NCBI GenBank assembly: GCA_003576695.1
Contig: QOZQ01000015.1
Span: forward strand, 62,001 to 126,000
Direction of reading: 5' to 3'
DNA from: Taklimakanibacter lacteus
GTDB lineage: Bacteria > Pseudomonadota > Alphaproteobacteria > Rhizobiales > Aestuariivirgaceae
Length of the DNA: 64,000 nucleotides
The notes under the pieces: generated by a model
Database searches by the model: none
Seen by the model: the letters and a program-made list of their open reading frames with translations, nothing else
What the model was told of the DNA's origin: nothing
Program-made: the position numbers and the translations under genes
In this document: in pieces, positions 44,307 to 53,380 of the stretch
Numbering within the stretch: the stretch's first letter is position 1
How the letters are laid out: the number at the start of each line of letters is the position of its first letter

Positions 44307-45301
44307 TTCACCTGGGAACGCGGGGCTGCCGCGCGCGTGAGCCGGTCATTGATCGCCTCGCCCAGGCCCTCGCCGGGAATGGGCGCCACGGCAATCGCCT
44401 TGACGCCGGTCGCGTCGATCTCATGCAGCAGGCGGAAGAGATTGGCGGCGGCCTCTGTCAGGTCGCCGGCCGGCGACAGATTGAAGGCGGCATCAGGATA
44501 CGCAGCGCCGAAGGCGAGATAGGCCTCACCCTTCTTGGCTCCTCTGGCATTGAGCCGGAGCCTGGCGCGCGGCGCGTAATGGCTTTCGAGCTGGCCCGGC
44601 GCGGACGGCTTCTTCGCGTCACCGCCAACCCCGAGCCTGTGGCCAAGCGCGCTTTCGATTTCGGCCCGCGCGAGGCCACCCGGCCGCAGCAGGCGCGCGC
44701 GCCCGTCAAGGAAACCTACAATGGTGGATTCGAGCCCGATGGCTGAAGGTCCCCCGTCCAGGATGACGCTCACCTTGCTGCCGAGGCCCGCTTCGACATG
44801 CGCGGCCGTGGTCGGGCTGATGCGCCCGGAAGGATTGGCGCTCGGCGCCACGACCGGCAGGCGCACCGCCTTGAGCAAGGCCTGGGCCAGGGGGTGTTTC
44901 GGCACCCTGATGGCGAGGCTCGGCATGCCGGCGGAGGCGAGCAGCGATACCGGGCATCCCTTGCGGCGGGGCACCACCAGGGTCAGCGGCCCCGGCCAGA
45001 ACAATTTGGCGAGCTCGCTGGCCTCCGGGCTGAACTCGCCCAAAGCGACGGCGTCCTCGAGCGAGGGCACATGCACGATCAGCGGATTGAAGCGCGGCCG
45101 GCCTTTGGCGGCGAAGACCTGCGCCACCGCCGCGTCACGGGTCGCATCGGCCCCCAGGCCATAGACGGTCTCGGTCGGGAAGGCGACGAGCTTGCCCGCG
45201 ATCAAGGCCTCTGCGGCTTGGGTGACGGAATGGGTCAGAAGCGTTTTCCCGGTTGCAATTGAGGGAGGGTCTCTATAGCAGCTTGAAGAGGATGACGTCA
45301 C
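44303..45301 (-). CDS. tsaC: L-threonylcarbamoyladenylate synthase, Sua5 type
   Basis: 332 residues. The YrdC domain (about 20-210) has the invariant AFPTETVYGLGADAT and AKGRPRFNPLIVHV (the KxR...N of the active site), GLAS-type loops and SPTTAAHVEAGLG. The additional C-terminal Sua5 domain (about 225-330) includes APGQLESHYAPRARL. It makes threonylcarbamoyl-AMP from Thr, bicarbonate and ATP for the tRNA t6A37 modification. ATG 45301 overlaps the divergent SDR gene start by 10 nt; a later start is possible but no clear alternative with a site was found. Confidence 0.9.
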   Translation of the reverse strand: MTSSSSSCYRDPPSIATGKTLLTHSVTQAAEALIAGKLVAFPTETVYGLGADATRDAAVAQVFAAKGRPRFNPLIVHVPSLEDAVALGEFSPEASELAKLFWPGPLTLVVPRRKGCPVSLLASAGMPSLAIRVPKHPLAQALLKAVRLPVVAPSANPSGRISPTTAAHVEAGLGSKVSVILDGGPSAIGLESTIVGFLDGRARLLRPGGLARAEIESALGHRLGVGGDAKKPSAPGQLESHYAPRARLRLNARGAKKGEAYLAFGAAYPDAAFNLSPAGDLTEAAANLFRLLHEIDATGVKAIAVAPIPGEGLGEAINDRLTRAAAPRSQVK

Positions 45302-46113
45302 TTAAAGGCCGCACATTATTCATCACCGGCGCCTCGCGTGGCATCGGCCTCGCCATTGCGCTCAGAGCGGCGCGTGAGGGGGCCAATATCGCCATTGCCG
45401 CGAAGACAGTCATGCCGCACCCCAAGCTCGAAGGCACCATTTACACCGCGGCGGAAGCCATCGAAGCGGCCGGCGGACAGGCGCACGCGCTCCAGGTCGA
45501 TATCCGCGATCAGGCCCAGGTCCAGGCTGCAGTGGATGCAACCCTGCATCGCTTCGGGGGCATCGATATCTGCATCAACAATGCCTCGGCCATCGCTCTC
45601 AGCGACACGCTCAACCTCGACATGAAACGTTTCGACCTCATGCAGGCCGTGAACGGGCGCGGCGCCTTCCTGGTTTCCAAACTGTGCCTGCCGCACCTCC
45701 TCAAAGCCCCTCATCCGCATATCCTGACACTGGCGCCGCCAATCAATCTCGATCCGCGCTGGTTCGCGCCGCATCTTGGCTATACGATGGCAAAATACGC
45801 CATGAGCCTTGTCACGCTGGGTCTTGCCGAGGAATTCCGCGACCGTGTCGCGGTCAATGCCCTGTGGCCGCGAACCACCATCGCGACCGCGGCGATCGGC
45901 AATATCGTGGGGGGCGACGAGATGATGCGGCGGTCGCGAAAGCCTGAGATCATGGCCGATGCCGCCTTTCTGGTCCTGACCAAACCGGTCAGCTTCAGCG
46001 GGCATTTCCTGATCGATGAGGATGTGCTCAAAAGCCATGGCGTCACCGATCTCGAAGGTTATAGACTCGACCCTTCGGTTGACCTGCAGCCCGATTTGTT
46101 CCTAAGCCAATAG
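45292..46113 (+). CDS. Short-chain dehydrogenase/reductase, HSDL2-like
   Basis: 273 residues from ATG 45292, with GAAGAGG immediately upstream. The cofactor-binding motif is TGASRGIGLAIALR and the dinucleotide region continues to IAIAAKTVMPHPKLEGTIYT; the catalytic Tyr and Lys are in LGYTMAKYAMSLV and the structural Asn in INNASAI. The long insert HPKLEGTIYTAAEAIEAAGG marks the hydroxysteroid dehydrogenase-like 2 group, whose bacterial members act on unknown lipid substrates, possibly acyl-CoA-like. The start overlaps the divergent Sua5 gene by 10 nt. It precedes the deacetylase gene by 2 nt. Confidence 0.9.
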   Translation: MTSLKGRTLFITGASRGIGLAIALRAAREGANIAIAAKTVMPHPKLEGTIYTAAEAIEAAGGQAHALQVDIRDQAQVQAAVDATLHRFGGIDICINNASAIALSDTLNLDMKRFDLMQAVNGRGAFLVSKLCLPHLLKAPHPHILTLAPPINLDPRWFAPHLGYTMAKYAMSLVTLGLAEEFRDRVAVNALWPRTTIATAAIGNIVGGDEMMRRSRKPEIMADAAFLVLTKPVSFSGHFLIDEDVLKSHGVTDLEGYRLDPSVDLQPDLFLSQ

Positions 46114-46115
46114 CC

Positions 46116-47096
46116 ATGACGACATTGCTGTTGCACCATCATGCAAGCCTCGCCCACGAAAACCCGCCGGGCCACCCCGAGCGGGTCGACCGCATCAAGG
46201 CGATCAACCAGATCCTGTCGCATTCCCATTTCAAGCCCTTGAAGCGCAAGCAGGCGCCCACCGCACGCGATGAGGATATCATCCGCGCCCATCCCGACGG
46301 CTATCTGCGCCAGATCCGCGAGGCCTCGCCGGAAGACGGCTTCGCCCAGATCGACATGGACACCTTCATGTCGCCGGGCTCGCTGGAAGCGGCCTTGCGC
46401 GGCGCCGGTGCCGCGGTCGCTGCGGTCGACGCCGTCTTCAGCGGCGAGGCTGACAATGCCTTCTGCGCCATGCGACCGCCCGGCCATCATGCCGAAGCGC
46501 GCCGGGCCATGGGTTTCTGCCTGTTCAACAATGCCGCCATCGCCGCCCTCTATGCGCGCGAGCGCTTCGATGCCGAACGCGTCGCCGTGGTCGATTTCGA
46601 CGTGCATCACGGCAATGGCACCCAGGACATCTTCTGGAACGACAGCGACCTTTTCTATGGCTCGACCCACCAGATGCCGCTCTACCCCGGCACGGGTGCG
46701 GCGTCAGAGACCGGTGTCGGCAACATCTTCAATGCCCCATTGCGTGAAGGCGACGGCGGCGTTGAATTCCGCACCGCGATGGCGACCAGGATACTGCCGG
46801 CTCTCGATGCCTTCGGCCCCGACCTGGTGATCATCTCGGCGGGCTTCGATGCGCATCGCGAAGACCCTCTGGGCGGCCTCAGCTTCACCGAGGAGGACTT
46901 CGTCTGGGCGACCCTCAACGTGATGGAAGTCGCCGACAAGCATGCCGAAGGGCGCGTTGTATCGGTGCTCGAAGGCGGCTATGACCTCAGGGCGCTTGCC
47001 GCTTCGGTCGCCGTGCATGTCCAGGCGCTGATCCGCGGCACCGGCGATCTTCTGGCGCGGACGCCGGACAATGAGGATGATGACGATGGCGAATGA
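46116..47096 (+). CDS. Histone deacetylase family protein (class II type)
   Basis: 326 residues. Zinc-dependent amidohydrolase fold: [15 protein letters not shown] near the N-terminus, catalytic His pair in [18 protein letters not shown], the metal ligands [14 protein letters not shown] and [14 protein letters not shown], and the final [12 protein letters not shown]. These bacterial enzymes remove acyl groups from acetylpolyamines or acetylated lysines. No binding residues discriminate the substrate here. It starts 2 nt after the SDR stop and overlaps xseB by 11 nt. Confidence 0.93.
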   Translation: MTTLLLHHHASLAHENPPGHPERVDRIKAINQILSHSHFKPLKRKQAPTARDEDIIRAHPDGYLRQIREASPEDGFAQIDMDTFMSPGSLEAALRGAGAAVAAVDAVFSGEADNAFCAMRPPGHHAEARRAMGFCLFNNAAIAALYARERFDAERVAVVDFDVHHGNGTQDIFWNDSDLFYGSTHQMPLYPGTGAASETGVGNIFNAPLREGDGGVEFRTAMATRILPALDAFGPDLVIISAGFDAHREDPLGGLSFTEEDFVWATLNVMEVADKHAEGRVVSVLEGGYDLRALAASVAVHVQALIRGTGDLLARTPDNEDDDDGE

Positions 47097-47334
47097 GAGG
47101 ACCGCAATCACCGCGATGAGCTTCGAGACGGCGCTGGCCGAGCTGGAAGATATCGTCGAGAAGCTCGAATCCGGCAAGGTCGACCTCGAATCCTCGATCG
47201 CCATCTATGAGCGCGGCGAGGCGCTGAAGAAACATTGCGAGAAGCTGCTGAAGGATGCCGAAGCGCGGATCGAGAAGATCACGCTCAAGGCGGATGGCAC
47301 GCCGGCCGGCACGGAACCTCTGGATCCGGGGTGA
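47086..47334 (+). CDS. xseB: Exodeoxyribonuclease VII small subunit
   Basis: 82 residues from ATG 47086 ([12 protein letters not shown]). The XseB signature is [20 protein letters not shown] followed by the E-rich helix ([20 protein letters not shown]). The helical protein assembles with XseA to cut single-stranded DNA from either end. xseA is not in the window. The start overlaps the deacetylase gene by 11 nt and the stop overlaps the tlyA start (GTGA), so translation is coupled. Confidence 0.93.
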   Translation: MANERTAITAMSFETALAELEDIVEKLESGKVDLESSIAIYERGEALKKHCEKLLKDAEARIEKITLKADGTPAGTEPLDPG

Positions 47335-48068
47335 CGCGCACGCGGCTCGACGAAGCGCTGGTCGCGCGCGGCCTCTATCCGACGCGCTCAAGGGCGCGCG
47401 ATGCGATAAAGCGCGGCACTGTCATCGTCGATGGCGTCATGATCACCAAACCCGCCCAGCCGGTGGCCGCCAATGCTGTCATTGCACTCACGGATGAAGC
47501 CCGCGCCTATGTGTCCCGCGCCGCCCTCAAGCTCAAGCACGCGCTGGATCACTTCCAATTGTCGCCGCAGGGCCTCAATTGCCTCGATGTCGGCGCATCG
47601 ACCGGCGGCTTCAGCGAAGTGCTGCTCGAGCAGGGCGCCCGCCATGTCACGGCCATCGATGTCGGCCATGACCAGTTCGCGCCGCCGCTCGCGCAGGATC
47701 CGCGCATCACGCTTCGCGAAGGCCTCAATGCGCGGGACCTCACCGCGGCGCAGATGGAAATGCCGCTCCAGTTCATTGTCTGCGATGTGAGCTTCATCTC
47801 CCTCAAGCTGGCCTTGCCCAAAGCTCTTGCTTTGGCGGCAGCCGGGGCCAGGCTCGTTGCGCTGATCAAGCCGCAATTCGAGGCTGGCCGCGAGGCCCTG
47901 GGCAAGGACGGTGTGGTCAAAAGCGAGACGCTGCGTCAGCAGATTTGCGACGATATCGCGTCTTGGCTTCAGGCCTCGGGTTGGCATGTGATAGGCTTGG
48001 TGCCGTCGCCGCTTGCGGGCGGCAGCGGCAACCAGGAATTCCTGATCGCGGCGGAGAAGTCAGCATGA
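47331..48068 (+). CDS. tlyA: TlyA-family rRNA 2'-O-methyltransferase / hemolysin A
   Basis: 245 residues from GTG 47331. An N-terminal S4 RNA-binding domain ([20 protein letters not shown]) is followed by a class I methyltransferase: [19 protein letters not shown] (SAM motif I), [16 protein letters not shown], and [17 protein letters not shown] (FtsJ-type motif IV) with [16 protein letters not shown]. TlyA in mycobacteria methylates 16S and 23S rRNA and can alter capreomycin sensitivity. The gene overlaps xseB and the next methyltransferase (ATGA). Confidence 0.92.
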   Translation: MTRTRLDEALVARGLYPTRSRARDAIKRGTVIVDGVMITKPAQPVAANAVIALTDEARAYVSRAALKLKHALDHFQLSPQGLNCLDVGASTGGFSEVLLEQGARHVTAIDVGHDQFAPPLAQDPRITLREGLNARDLTAAQMEMPLQFIVCDVSFISLKLALPKALALAAAGARLVALIKPQFEAGREALGKDGVVKSETLRQQICDDIASWLQASGWHVIGLVPSPLAGGSGNQEFLIAAEKSA

Positions 48069-49105
48069 CGCCTTTCGAAAGCCTCCACTATGCCGGCCGC
48101 CAGGGCGCGCGCGTCGCCTGGTATATGGGGCATTATTTCGCCTCGCGCCGCTTCCGCGCCGCGAAGCCGGCCGAGGAGCGCAAATCGGCAGGCGGCAAAG
48201 GCCCGGGCCGCAACTTCATCTTCGAGCAGATGGGCAATCTCTTCGCCCGCGATCTCGCCAATGTGGCCAAGGGTCACTATCCGATGCCGCGCGACCGCGA
48301 CGGCACGCTGCGCCAGGTTATCGAGACCAGCCGGCGCTATTTCGCCGATCTGCCGGCGGCCGCCGAAAGGAAAGCGCAAGGCCAGGGCGCTGAAGTCTAC
48401 TCAGCCGAGCTTGCCGAGAAATTCCCCGCTTACTTCCTGCAGAACTTCCATTTCCAGACCGGCGGTTATCTGACCGAGGAGTCGGCGAAACTCTACGACA
48501 TGCAGGTCGAGGTGCTGTTCTCAGGCACCGCCAATGCGATGCGCCGGCAATGCCTGGTGCCGATCGCCGAATATCTGCGCCACAAGGACCAGCGCCTGAT
48601 GGCGCTGCTCGATGTCGCCTGCGGCACCGGGCGTTTCCTGCGCTTTGCCAGGGAGGCCTTTCCCCGCCTTGCCGCGACCGGCATCGATCTCTCGGAAGCC
48701 TATATCGAAGAAGCCTGCCAGCACGTGCAGCCTTATAAGGTCGAGTTCAGGTACGGCGCCGCGGAAACCTTGCCCTTTGCCGATCAATCCTTCGATATCG
48801 TCACCTCGATCTATCTCTTCCACGAAGTGCCCCCGGCGATCCGCCGCGCCATTGCCGTGGAATTCGCCCGCGTGCTGAAGCCGGGCGGCCTCCTGGTCTT
48901 CATGGATTCACTGCAGCCCGGCGACATGCCGGAAGTCGACGCCATGCTCGAAGCCTTCCCGGTTAATTTCCACGAGCCTTATTATCCGTCCTATCTGCGC
49001 GAGGATCTGACGAATGTATTTGCTCAGGCAGGCTTCAAGGACGTGAGGGCTGAACCAATCTTCTTGTCAAAGCTGGTGACGGCAACGAAACCGGATCTGG
49101 CCTAG
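48065..49105 (+). CDS. SAM-dependent class I methyltransferase
   Basis: 346 residues from ATG 48065, overlapping tlyA by 4 nt. The N-terminal 170 residues ([36 protein letters not shown]) are a conserved but unassigned extension. The methyltransferase core has LLDVACGTGRFLRFAREAFP (motif I), ATGIDLSEAYIEEACQHV and AETLPFADQSFDIVTSIYLF. This is the Methyltransf_11 class related to ubiquinone/menaquinone-type enzymes; the substrate is not known. The gene converges on the AraC gene, sharing a 4-nt CTAG overlap. Confidence 0.87.
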   Translation: MTPFESLHYAGRQGARVAWYMGHYFASRRFRAAKPAEERKSAGGKGPGRNFIFEQMGNLFARDLANVAKGHYPMPRDRDGTLRQVIETSRRYFADLPAAAERKAQGQGAEVYSAELAEKFPAYFLQNFHFQTGGYLTEESAKLYDMQVEVLFSGTANAMRRQCLVPIAEYLRHKDQRLMALLDVACGTGRFLRFAREAFPRLAATGIDLSEAYIEEACQHVQPYKVEFRYGAAETLPFADQSFDIVTSIYLFHEVPPAIRRAIAVEFARVLKPGGLLVFMDSLQPGDMPEVDAMLEAFPVNFHEPYYPSYLREDLTNVFAQAGFKDVRAEPIFLSKLVTATKPDLA

Positions 49106-50196
49106 GCCGCATTCTGCTCGCGCCAGGCGACCGGACTCAATCCCGTCACCCGGCGGAATTCGCGATTGAAGTTCGATTTGGTCTGGAAGCCCGATTCGAA
49201 CATCACCGCCGTCACCGCATGATCAGTGTCCTTGAGCAGGCGGCAGGCTTCAGCGATGCGGTGGTCATTCACATATTGCGAGACATTCTTGGCGGTCAGT
49301 CGGTTGATGGCGCCCGATATGCGCCGGGCCGGAATGCCGGCGCGGCGCGCCAGCCGCGTGAGATTGAGATTCTCGTCGCGATAGAGCTTCTGGGTCAGCA
49401 TCATGCTCTCGATGCGGGCGAGAATGTCGCGATCCTCCGCACTTGCCGGCACGCCCGGCGGCTCGGCATCGCGTTTTGTCTCGGGCTCGGGCTGGGTGCG
49501 CCCGGCAACGGACGCCGCCAAGCCGAGCAACATGAGACCGAGGATATTGGCGCTGCTGACGAGAGCCGCCACATTGGCGCCCTTCGCCCATTCGAAATCG
49601 AGCAGCACGATGAGATCGAAAAGAGCCGAGGCGCAAAGCGCGCCGGCGGCGATCTGCAAAGCGCGATAGGCCGGTAAGGCGCCTTCGAACCGGGCCTCGT
49701 CGAGCGCATCCGGACCGGCGCGGCCCATATTGAGGAGGACGAAGGCGTAAGCGACATAGAGAACGATAAGCGCCGCATCGATCAGTATGGGCCAGGCGAT
49801 GATCAGCAGAATGACAAGCGCGACGGGGCCTGCAAAAACCAGGTAAATCCAGCGGCTGCGAAAGCGATCATCCCCGCGGACCAGGCTTCTGAAGCTCGCA
49901 TACACCAAAGGCGGCAAAGCAGCGGCGAGGACCGGCAACAGGAAACGAACCTCGGTAAAGCCATAACCCCAGCGCAAACCGACGCATACCGACTGCACGA
50001 CACACAACGCGATCAGGGCCAGAAATGGCCGGTTGGTCCAGTTCTCGTCATTGCGGCGCAGGAGTGTGACGAACAGGATCGCGAGCAGCAGCGCCACGAC
50101 GAAAGGCAAAGGCACGAAAAGCAAGAAAACCTCCGAAATCCAGGCAGGCAGGCCCGCACAATGGCCAAAATCGCGATCCGGGACGACCTCAAACAT
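49102..50196 (-). CDS. Membrane-anchored AraC-family regulator
   Basis: 364 residues from ATG 50196; the frame continues to 50259, but the later start avoids a low-complexity stretch. Six or seven membrane helices lie in about 15-240 (EVFLLFVPLPFVVALLLAIL, LALIALCVVQSVCVGLRWGY, ALVILLIIAWPILIDAALIV). The C-terminal 100 residues are an AraC/XylS HTH: LYRDENLNLTRLARRAGIPA and AVTAVMFESGFQTKSNFNRE, ending FRRVTGLSPVAWREQ. Such regulators sense a signal at the membrane. The divergent hydrolase gene at 50274 is a probable target. Confidence 0.85.
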   Translation of the reverse strand: MFEVVPDRDFGHCAGLPAWISEVFLLFVPLPFVVALLLAILFVTLLRRNDENWTNRPFLALIALCVVQSVCVGLRWGYGFTEVRFLLPVLAAALPPLVYASFRSLVRGDDRFRSRWIYLVFAGPVALVILLIIAWPILIDAALIVLYVAYAFVLLNMGRAGPDALDEARFEGALPAYRALQIAAGALCASALFDLIVLLDFEWAKGANVAALVSSANILGLMLLGLAASVAGRTQPEPETKRDAEPPGVPASAEDRDILARIESMMLTQKLYRDENLNLTRLARRAGIPARRISGAINRLTAKNVSQYVNDHRIAEACRLLKDTDHAVTAVMFESGFQTKSNFNREFRRVTGLSPVAWREQNAA

Positions 50197-50273
50197 GATC
50201 AAGGACGCCAGATGAGAGGCCAGGCTTGAGAAAGCGGAGCCTGCCCGGTTCCCGGGCATTCCGTGAGGTCTCC

Positions 50274-51347
50274 ATGAAAACCGCCCTGCTCCTGCTCTCC
50301 ATTCTGTTCGCCCTGGTCGCCGGCAAACCCTTATTCGCCGATGAATCCGTGGGCGTTCAAACCATCACCATCGCCTCACCGGCACGTGGCAAGGATCTCA
50401 AGGTCACCGTCTGGTATCCGGCCCGTCCGGGCGGCGAGCCGAAAATGGTCGGCGACAGCAAGCTGTTCCAGGGCGCGCCAGCCCTTGCCAATGCGCCTCT
50501 GGCCCCAGGCCGCTTCCCGCTCATCCTCGTCTCGCATGGTTCGGGCGCCCGGATCGAGAATCTGGGCTGGCTTGCGACAGGCCTCGTCCGGGCCGGCTTC
50601 ATCGTCGCCGGCCCCAATCATCCCGGTACCACCAGTGGCGATTCAACCCCCTTCGACACGACCAAGCTGTGGGAACGGACGAATGATCTCTCGATCGTCC
50701 TTACCGCCCTGACGAGCGATCCCACCTGGCAAGCCGCCATCGCCAAGAACGAGGTCGGCGTGCTCGGCTTTTCACTGGGCGGCAGCACCGCAATGGAGAT
50801 TGCGGGCGCCAGGGCCAATCGCGAGGCCTATGCGCGCTATTGCGAGACCTATCCGAAGATGGCGGATTGTGTCTGGTTTGCCGGCGGCAAGGGATATATC
50901 GATGGTGAAGCGGTGGTCAGCGAAAAGATCGATCTGCACCGGATCGACAAGGATCGCTTCGAGCAATCAAACCGCGATCCACGCATCAGGGCCGCCGTGC
51001 TTGTCGATCCAGGCCATGCCCAGGCCTATGACGTGCAAAGCCTGAAGGAGATCGCCATTCCGATGAACTTCATCAATCTCGGCGGGCCAGGCAAGATCCC
51101 GGTCGCCGTCATTGCGGACGAACTGGCGCGACTCGTGCCCAAGGCCACCTATGCACAGGTCGACGATGCGGTGCATTTCAGCTTCCTTGCCGAATGCAAA
51201 CCCGGGGGCGCCGCATTTCTGAGATCGCTCGGCGAGACCGACCGGCTCTGCGACGACGGCGGGGCAAGGTGGCGCGCGGATATCCATGCCGAACTCGTCA
51301 GGTTGATCGCGGCTGCTTTTGCCCGCAGCCTCAAGGCCGGCATGTGA
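50274..51347 (+). CDS. Secreted alpha/beta hydrolase (dienelactone hydrolase-like)
   Basis: 357 residues from ATG 50274. A signal peptide covers about 1-22 (TALLLLSILFALVAGKPLFA). The alpha/beta-hydrolase fold is recognisable by ILVSHGSGARIENLGWLATG (oxyanion region) and the nucleophile elbow GVLGFSLGGSTAM (G-F-S-L-G), with the acid around LVDPGHAQAYD and a His in AVHFSFLAECKPGG. It is probably a periplasmic esterase or lactonase. A membrane AraC regulator is divergent from it, 77 nt away, suggesting the pair forms a sensor-enzyme unit. Confidence 0.83.
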   Translation: MKTALLLLSILFALVAGKPLFADESVGVQTITIASPARGKDLKVTVWYPARPGGEPKMVGDSKLFQGAPALANAPLAPGRFPLILVSHGSGARIENLGWLATGLVRAGFIVAGPNHPGTTSGDSTPFDTTKLWERTNDLSIVLTALTSDPTWQAAIAKNEVGVLGFSLGGSTAMEIAGARANREAYARYCETYPKMADCVWFAGGKGYIDGEAVVSEKIDLHRIDKDRFEQSNRDPRIRAAVLVDPGHAQAYDVQSLKEIAIPMNFINLGGPGKIPVAVIADELARLVPKATYAQVDDAVHFSFLAECKPGGAAFLRSLGETDRLCDDGGARWRADIHAELVRLIAAAFARSLKAGM

Positions 51348-51468
51348 TGATGATTTAGGCGGCTTTCGGCGGCGGCCGAGCGCGCCGTTGACCTCTGACA
51401 AAAGGCCCAATAGACATGACTTCGGATCCGCGCAAGCCAAAGTCATGTTTTCAGGCATCTGCTGAGCA

Positions 51469-52677
51469 ATGGCCGAAGGACAAAGCAACGGCAATGGCCG
51501 CCTCAACAGCTGGAAAGAGATCGCGGCGTTTTTCGGCCGCGACGAACGCACCGTGAAGCGCTGGGAACATCAGCGCGGCCTGCCGGTGCATCGGTTTCCG
51601 GGCGACGGCCGCAGCCCGGTCTATGCCTATCGGCGCGACCTCGAAACCTGGCTGCGCAATGGCAAGGCCCCTGTTGCCCGCTCCGATGCCGCGGCCACGA
51701 AGCAACCCTCGCCGGAAGTGAAGGAGCTTCACCTCACCGGCGTCTATCTCTGGCAGAAGCGCACACCGGCGAGCCTCGCCAAAGCGGTCGAGACCTTCAA
51801 ACAGGTTCTGGTACTCGATCCGAACTACGCACCGGCTCATGCGGGCCTCGCGACGGCCTATGACCTCATGGTCGAGCAGGATGCGCTTTCATCGGTCGAG
51901 GGCTTTCCACTGGCGAAGGAAGCGGCGGAGCGGGCCATCGCACTCGACCCCGGCCTCGCCCAGGCGCAAAGCGTGCTCGCCGATATCGAGTTCTTCTGGC
52001 TGCGCCAGACCGAGCGCGGCCTCAAGCGCTTTGCGCTCGCCGCCAAACTCGAGCCCACCTCGGTGCAGACGCTGCATTGGCATGCCGAAGCGTTGCTTTA
52101 TTCCGGCCGCTTTGCCGAAGCGCTGGTCCAGATCGGGCGGGCGCAAGCGCTCGATCCGCAATCGCGCTCCATTCTGTCGGCCAAGGCGCTCATTCTCTTC
52201 CGCACCGGCAATCCGGCCGAGGCCGAGCGCTTGCTCATGCAGCTCGTCGCCAATGAGCCGGACTACCCGCCACCCTATTGGGGCCTGATCTTCATCCATC
52301 TCGCGCGCGCCGATCATGCGGGCTATCTCGACTGGTCGCAGCGGTTGTTTGACCTGAAGCGGTTCGCCGCCGGACAGGCGATTGCAGCAGCGGGCCGAAC
52401 TGGGCTTGCGGCCTCCGGCATCGAGGGCATGGCGGCAGCGATGCTCGCCGCCGCCGAGCCTCATCATGCAAAGGGCGACGTCACCCATTACTACATGGCG
52501 CATATTAACGGCCTCAAGGGCGATTGGCGCAAGGCCGCCCGCTTCCTCAAGCAAGCGCTCGCCAGTCATGAGGATTCAGTGGTCGACTACAGCGTCGATC
52601 CTGCCTTCAGGGCCGCGCAGGCGATCCCGCAATTCCAGGAGCTGATGGCGGAAACGACCCTGCCGATGATCAAGTAA
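51469..52677 (+). CDS. HTH-TPR protein
   Basis: 402 residues. N-terminal residues 10-65 form a MerR/excisionase-like HTH: NSWKEIAAFFGRDERTVKRW, EHQRGLPVHRFPGDGRSPVY and the arm RRDLETWL, which suggests DNA binding. Residues about 85-395 are tetratricopeptide repeats (ELHLTGVYLWQKRTPASLAK, FKQVLVLDPNYAPAHAGLAT, RIAL-type LDPGLAQAQSVLADIEF). No membrane helix. It could be a transcription factor whose activity is set by proteins bound to the TPR domain. The gene is alone, with a hairpin shared with the convergent bioY gene downstream. Start at ATG 51469 is chosen because no upstream in-frame ATG has a better site. Confidence 0.75.
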   Translation: MAEGQSNGNGRLNSWKEIAAFFGRDERTVKRWEHQRGLPVHRFPGDGRSPVYAYRRDLETWLRNGKAPVARSDAAATKQPSPEVKELHLTGVYLWQKRTPASLAKAVETFKQVLVLDPNYAPAHAGLATAYDLMVEQDALSSVEGFPLAKEAAERAIALDPGLAQAQSVLADIEFFWLRQTERGLKRFALAAKLEPTSVQTLHWHAEALLYSGRFAEALVQIGRAQALDPQSRSILSAKALILFRTGNPAEAERLLMQLVANEPDYPPPYWGLIFIHLARADHAGYLDWSQRLFDLKRFAAGQAIAAAGRTGLAASGIEGMAAAMLAAAEPHHAKGDVTHYYMAHINGLKGDWRKAARFLKQALASHEDSVVDYSVDPAFRAAQAIPQFQELMAETTLPMIK

Positions 52678-52690
52678 ACGGGCAAAGAGA

Positions 52691-52717
52691 AAGGCGCGGA
52701 ACCTTGTCCCGCGCCTT
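52691..52717. terminator. Hairpin between convergent genes
   Basis: AAGGCGCGG (52691-52699) pairs with CCGCGCCTT (52709-52717), a 9-bp stem with 9-nt loop. Neither side has a convincing T-run, so it may act as a weak bidirectional terminator for the HTH-TPR gene and bioY. Confidence 0.5.
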
Positions 52718-52738
52718 CACCATCTCAAGGTAAAATAC

Positions 52739-53305
52739 TCAGCGCTTCGAGCTCAGATAGCTCCAGGCCGCCGGGAAAGCGATCGCCGCCAGGGCCGCCT
52801 TCAGGAGGTCACCCCAGATGAAGGGATAGAGACCGAGTTCGAGCACCTTGTCATAGCCGGTATATTGCGCGAGCCAGAGCAGGCCCGGAACATACACCAC
52901 GGCAGCGCCGAGAACCATGATGGCGAACATGCTGATCACGCGACGGTCATGGCCACGCTCGGCGAACCAGCCGACAAGGGCTGCCGCCAGCACGAAGCCG
53001 ATCAGATATCCCCAGGTGAAGATCACGCCGGAGGCATTCTTGAATTCCGCGAAGACCGGCAGGCCCACGACGCCCTCGAGGATATAGAGAACCAGCGTCG
53101 CCGCGCCGAGGCGCATGCCGAAGGCCGCACCGACGGCGAGAACGGCAAAGGTCTGCATGGTGATCGGCACCAGCGGCAGCGGAATGGTGATCTGGGCGCA
53201 AATAGCGATGAAGAGACTGCCCAAAACCGCCAGCAGCACCTGCTTTGTCCAGGATCCCGAAACCGGCCAGACGCGGCTTGCCAGTGTTGTCGTCGATGTG
53301 GTCAT
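52739..53305 (-). CDS. bioY: Biotin transporter BioY
   Basis: 188 residues with five to six membrane helices. QVLLAVLGSLFIAICAQITI followed by PLPLVPITMQTFAVL, and GAAFGMRLGAATLVLYILEG, are diagnostic of the S-component BioY. EFKNASGVIFTWGYLIGFVL matches as well. BioY binds biotin, alone or with the BioMN energising module; neither BioM nor BioN is in the window. No known biotin operator was confirmed upstream. Confidence 0.93.
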   Translation of the reverse strand: MTTSTTTLASRVWPVSGSWTKQVLLAVLGSLFIAICAQITIPLPLVPITMQTFAVLAVGAAFGMRLGAATLVLYILEGVVGLPVFAEFKNASGVIFTWGYLIGFVLAAALVGWFAERGHDRRVISMFAIMVLGAAVVYVPGLLWLAQYTGYDKVLELGLYPFIWGDLLKAALAAIAFPAAWSYLSSKR

Positions 53306-53380
53306 CTGTGCCCTCTTTTGCTTGATCGGCCCGGACTATAAAGCGGGCAGGTTTCGGTCACAACCTGATCTTTAGGCCTC

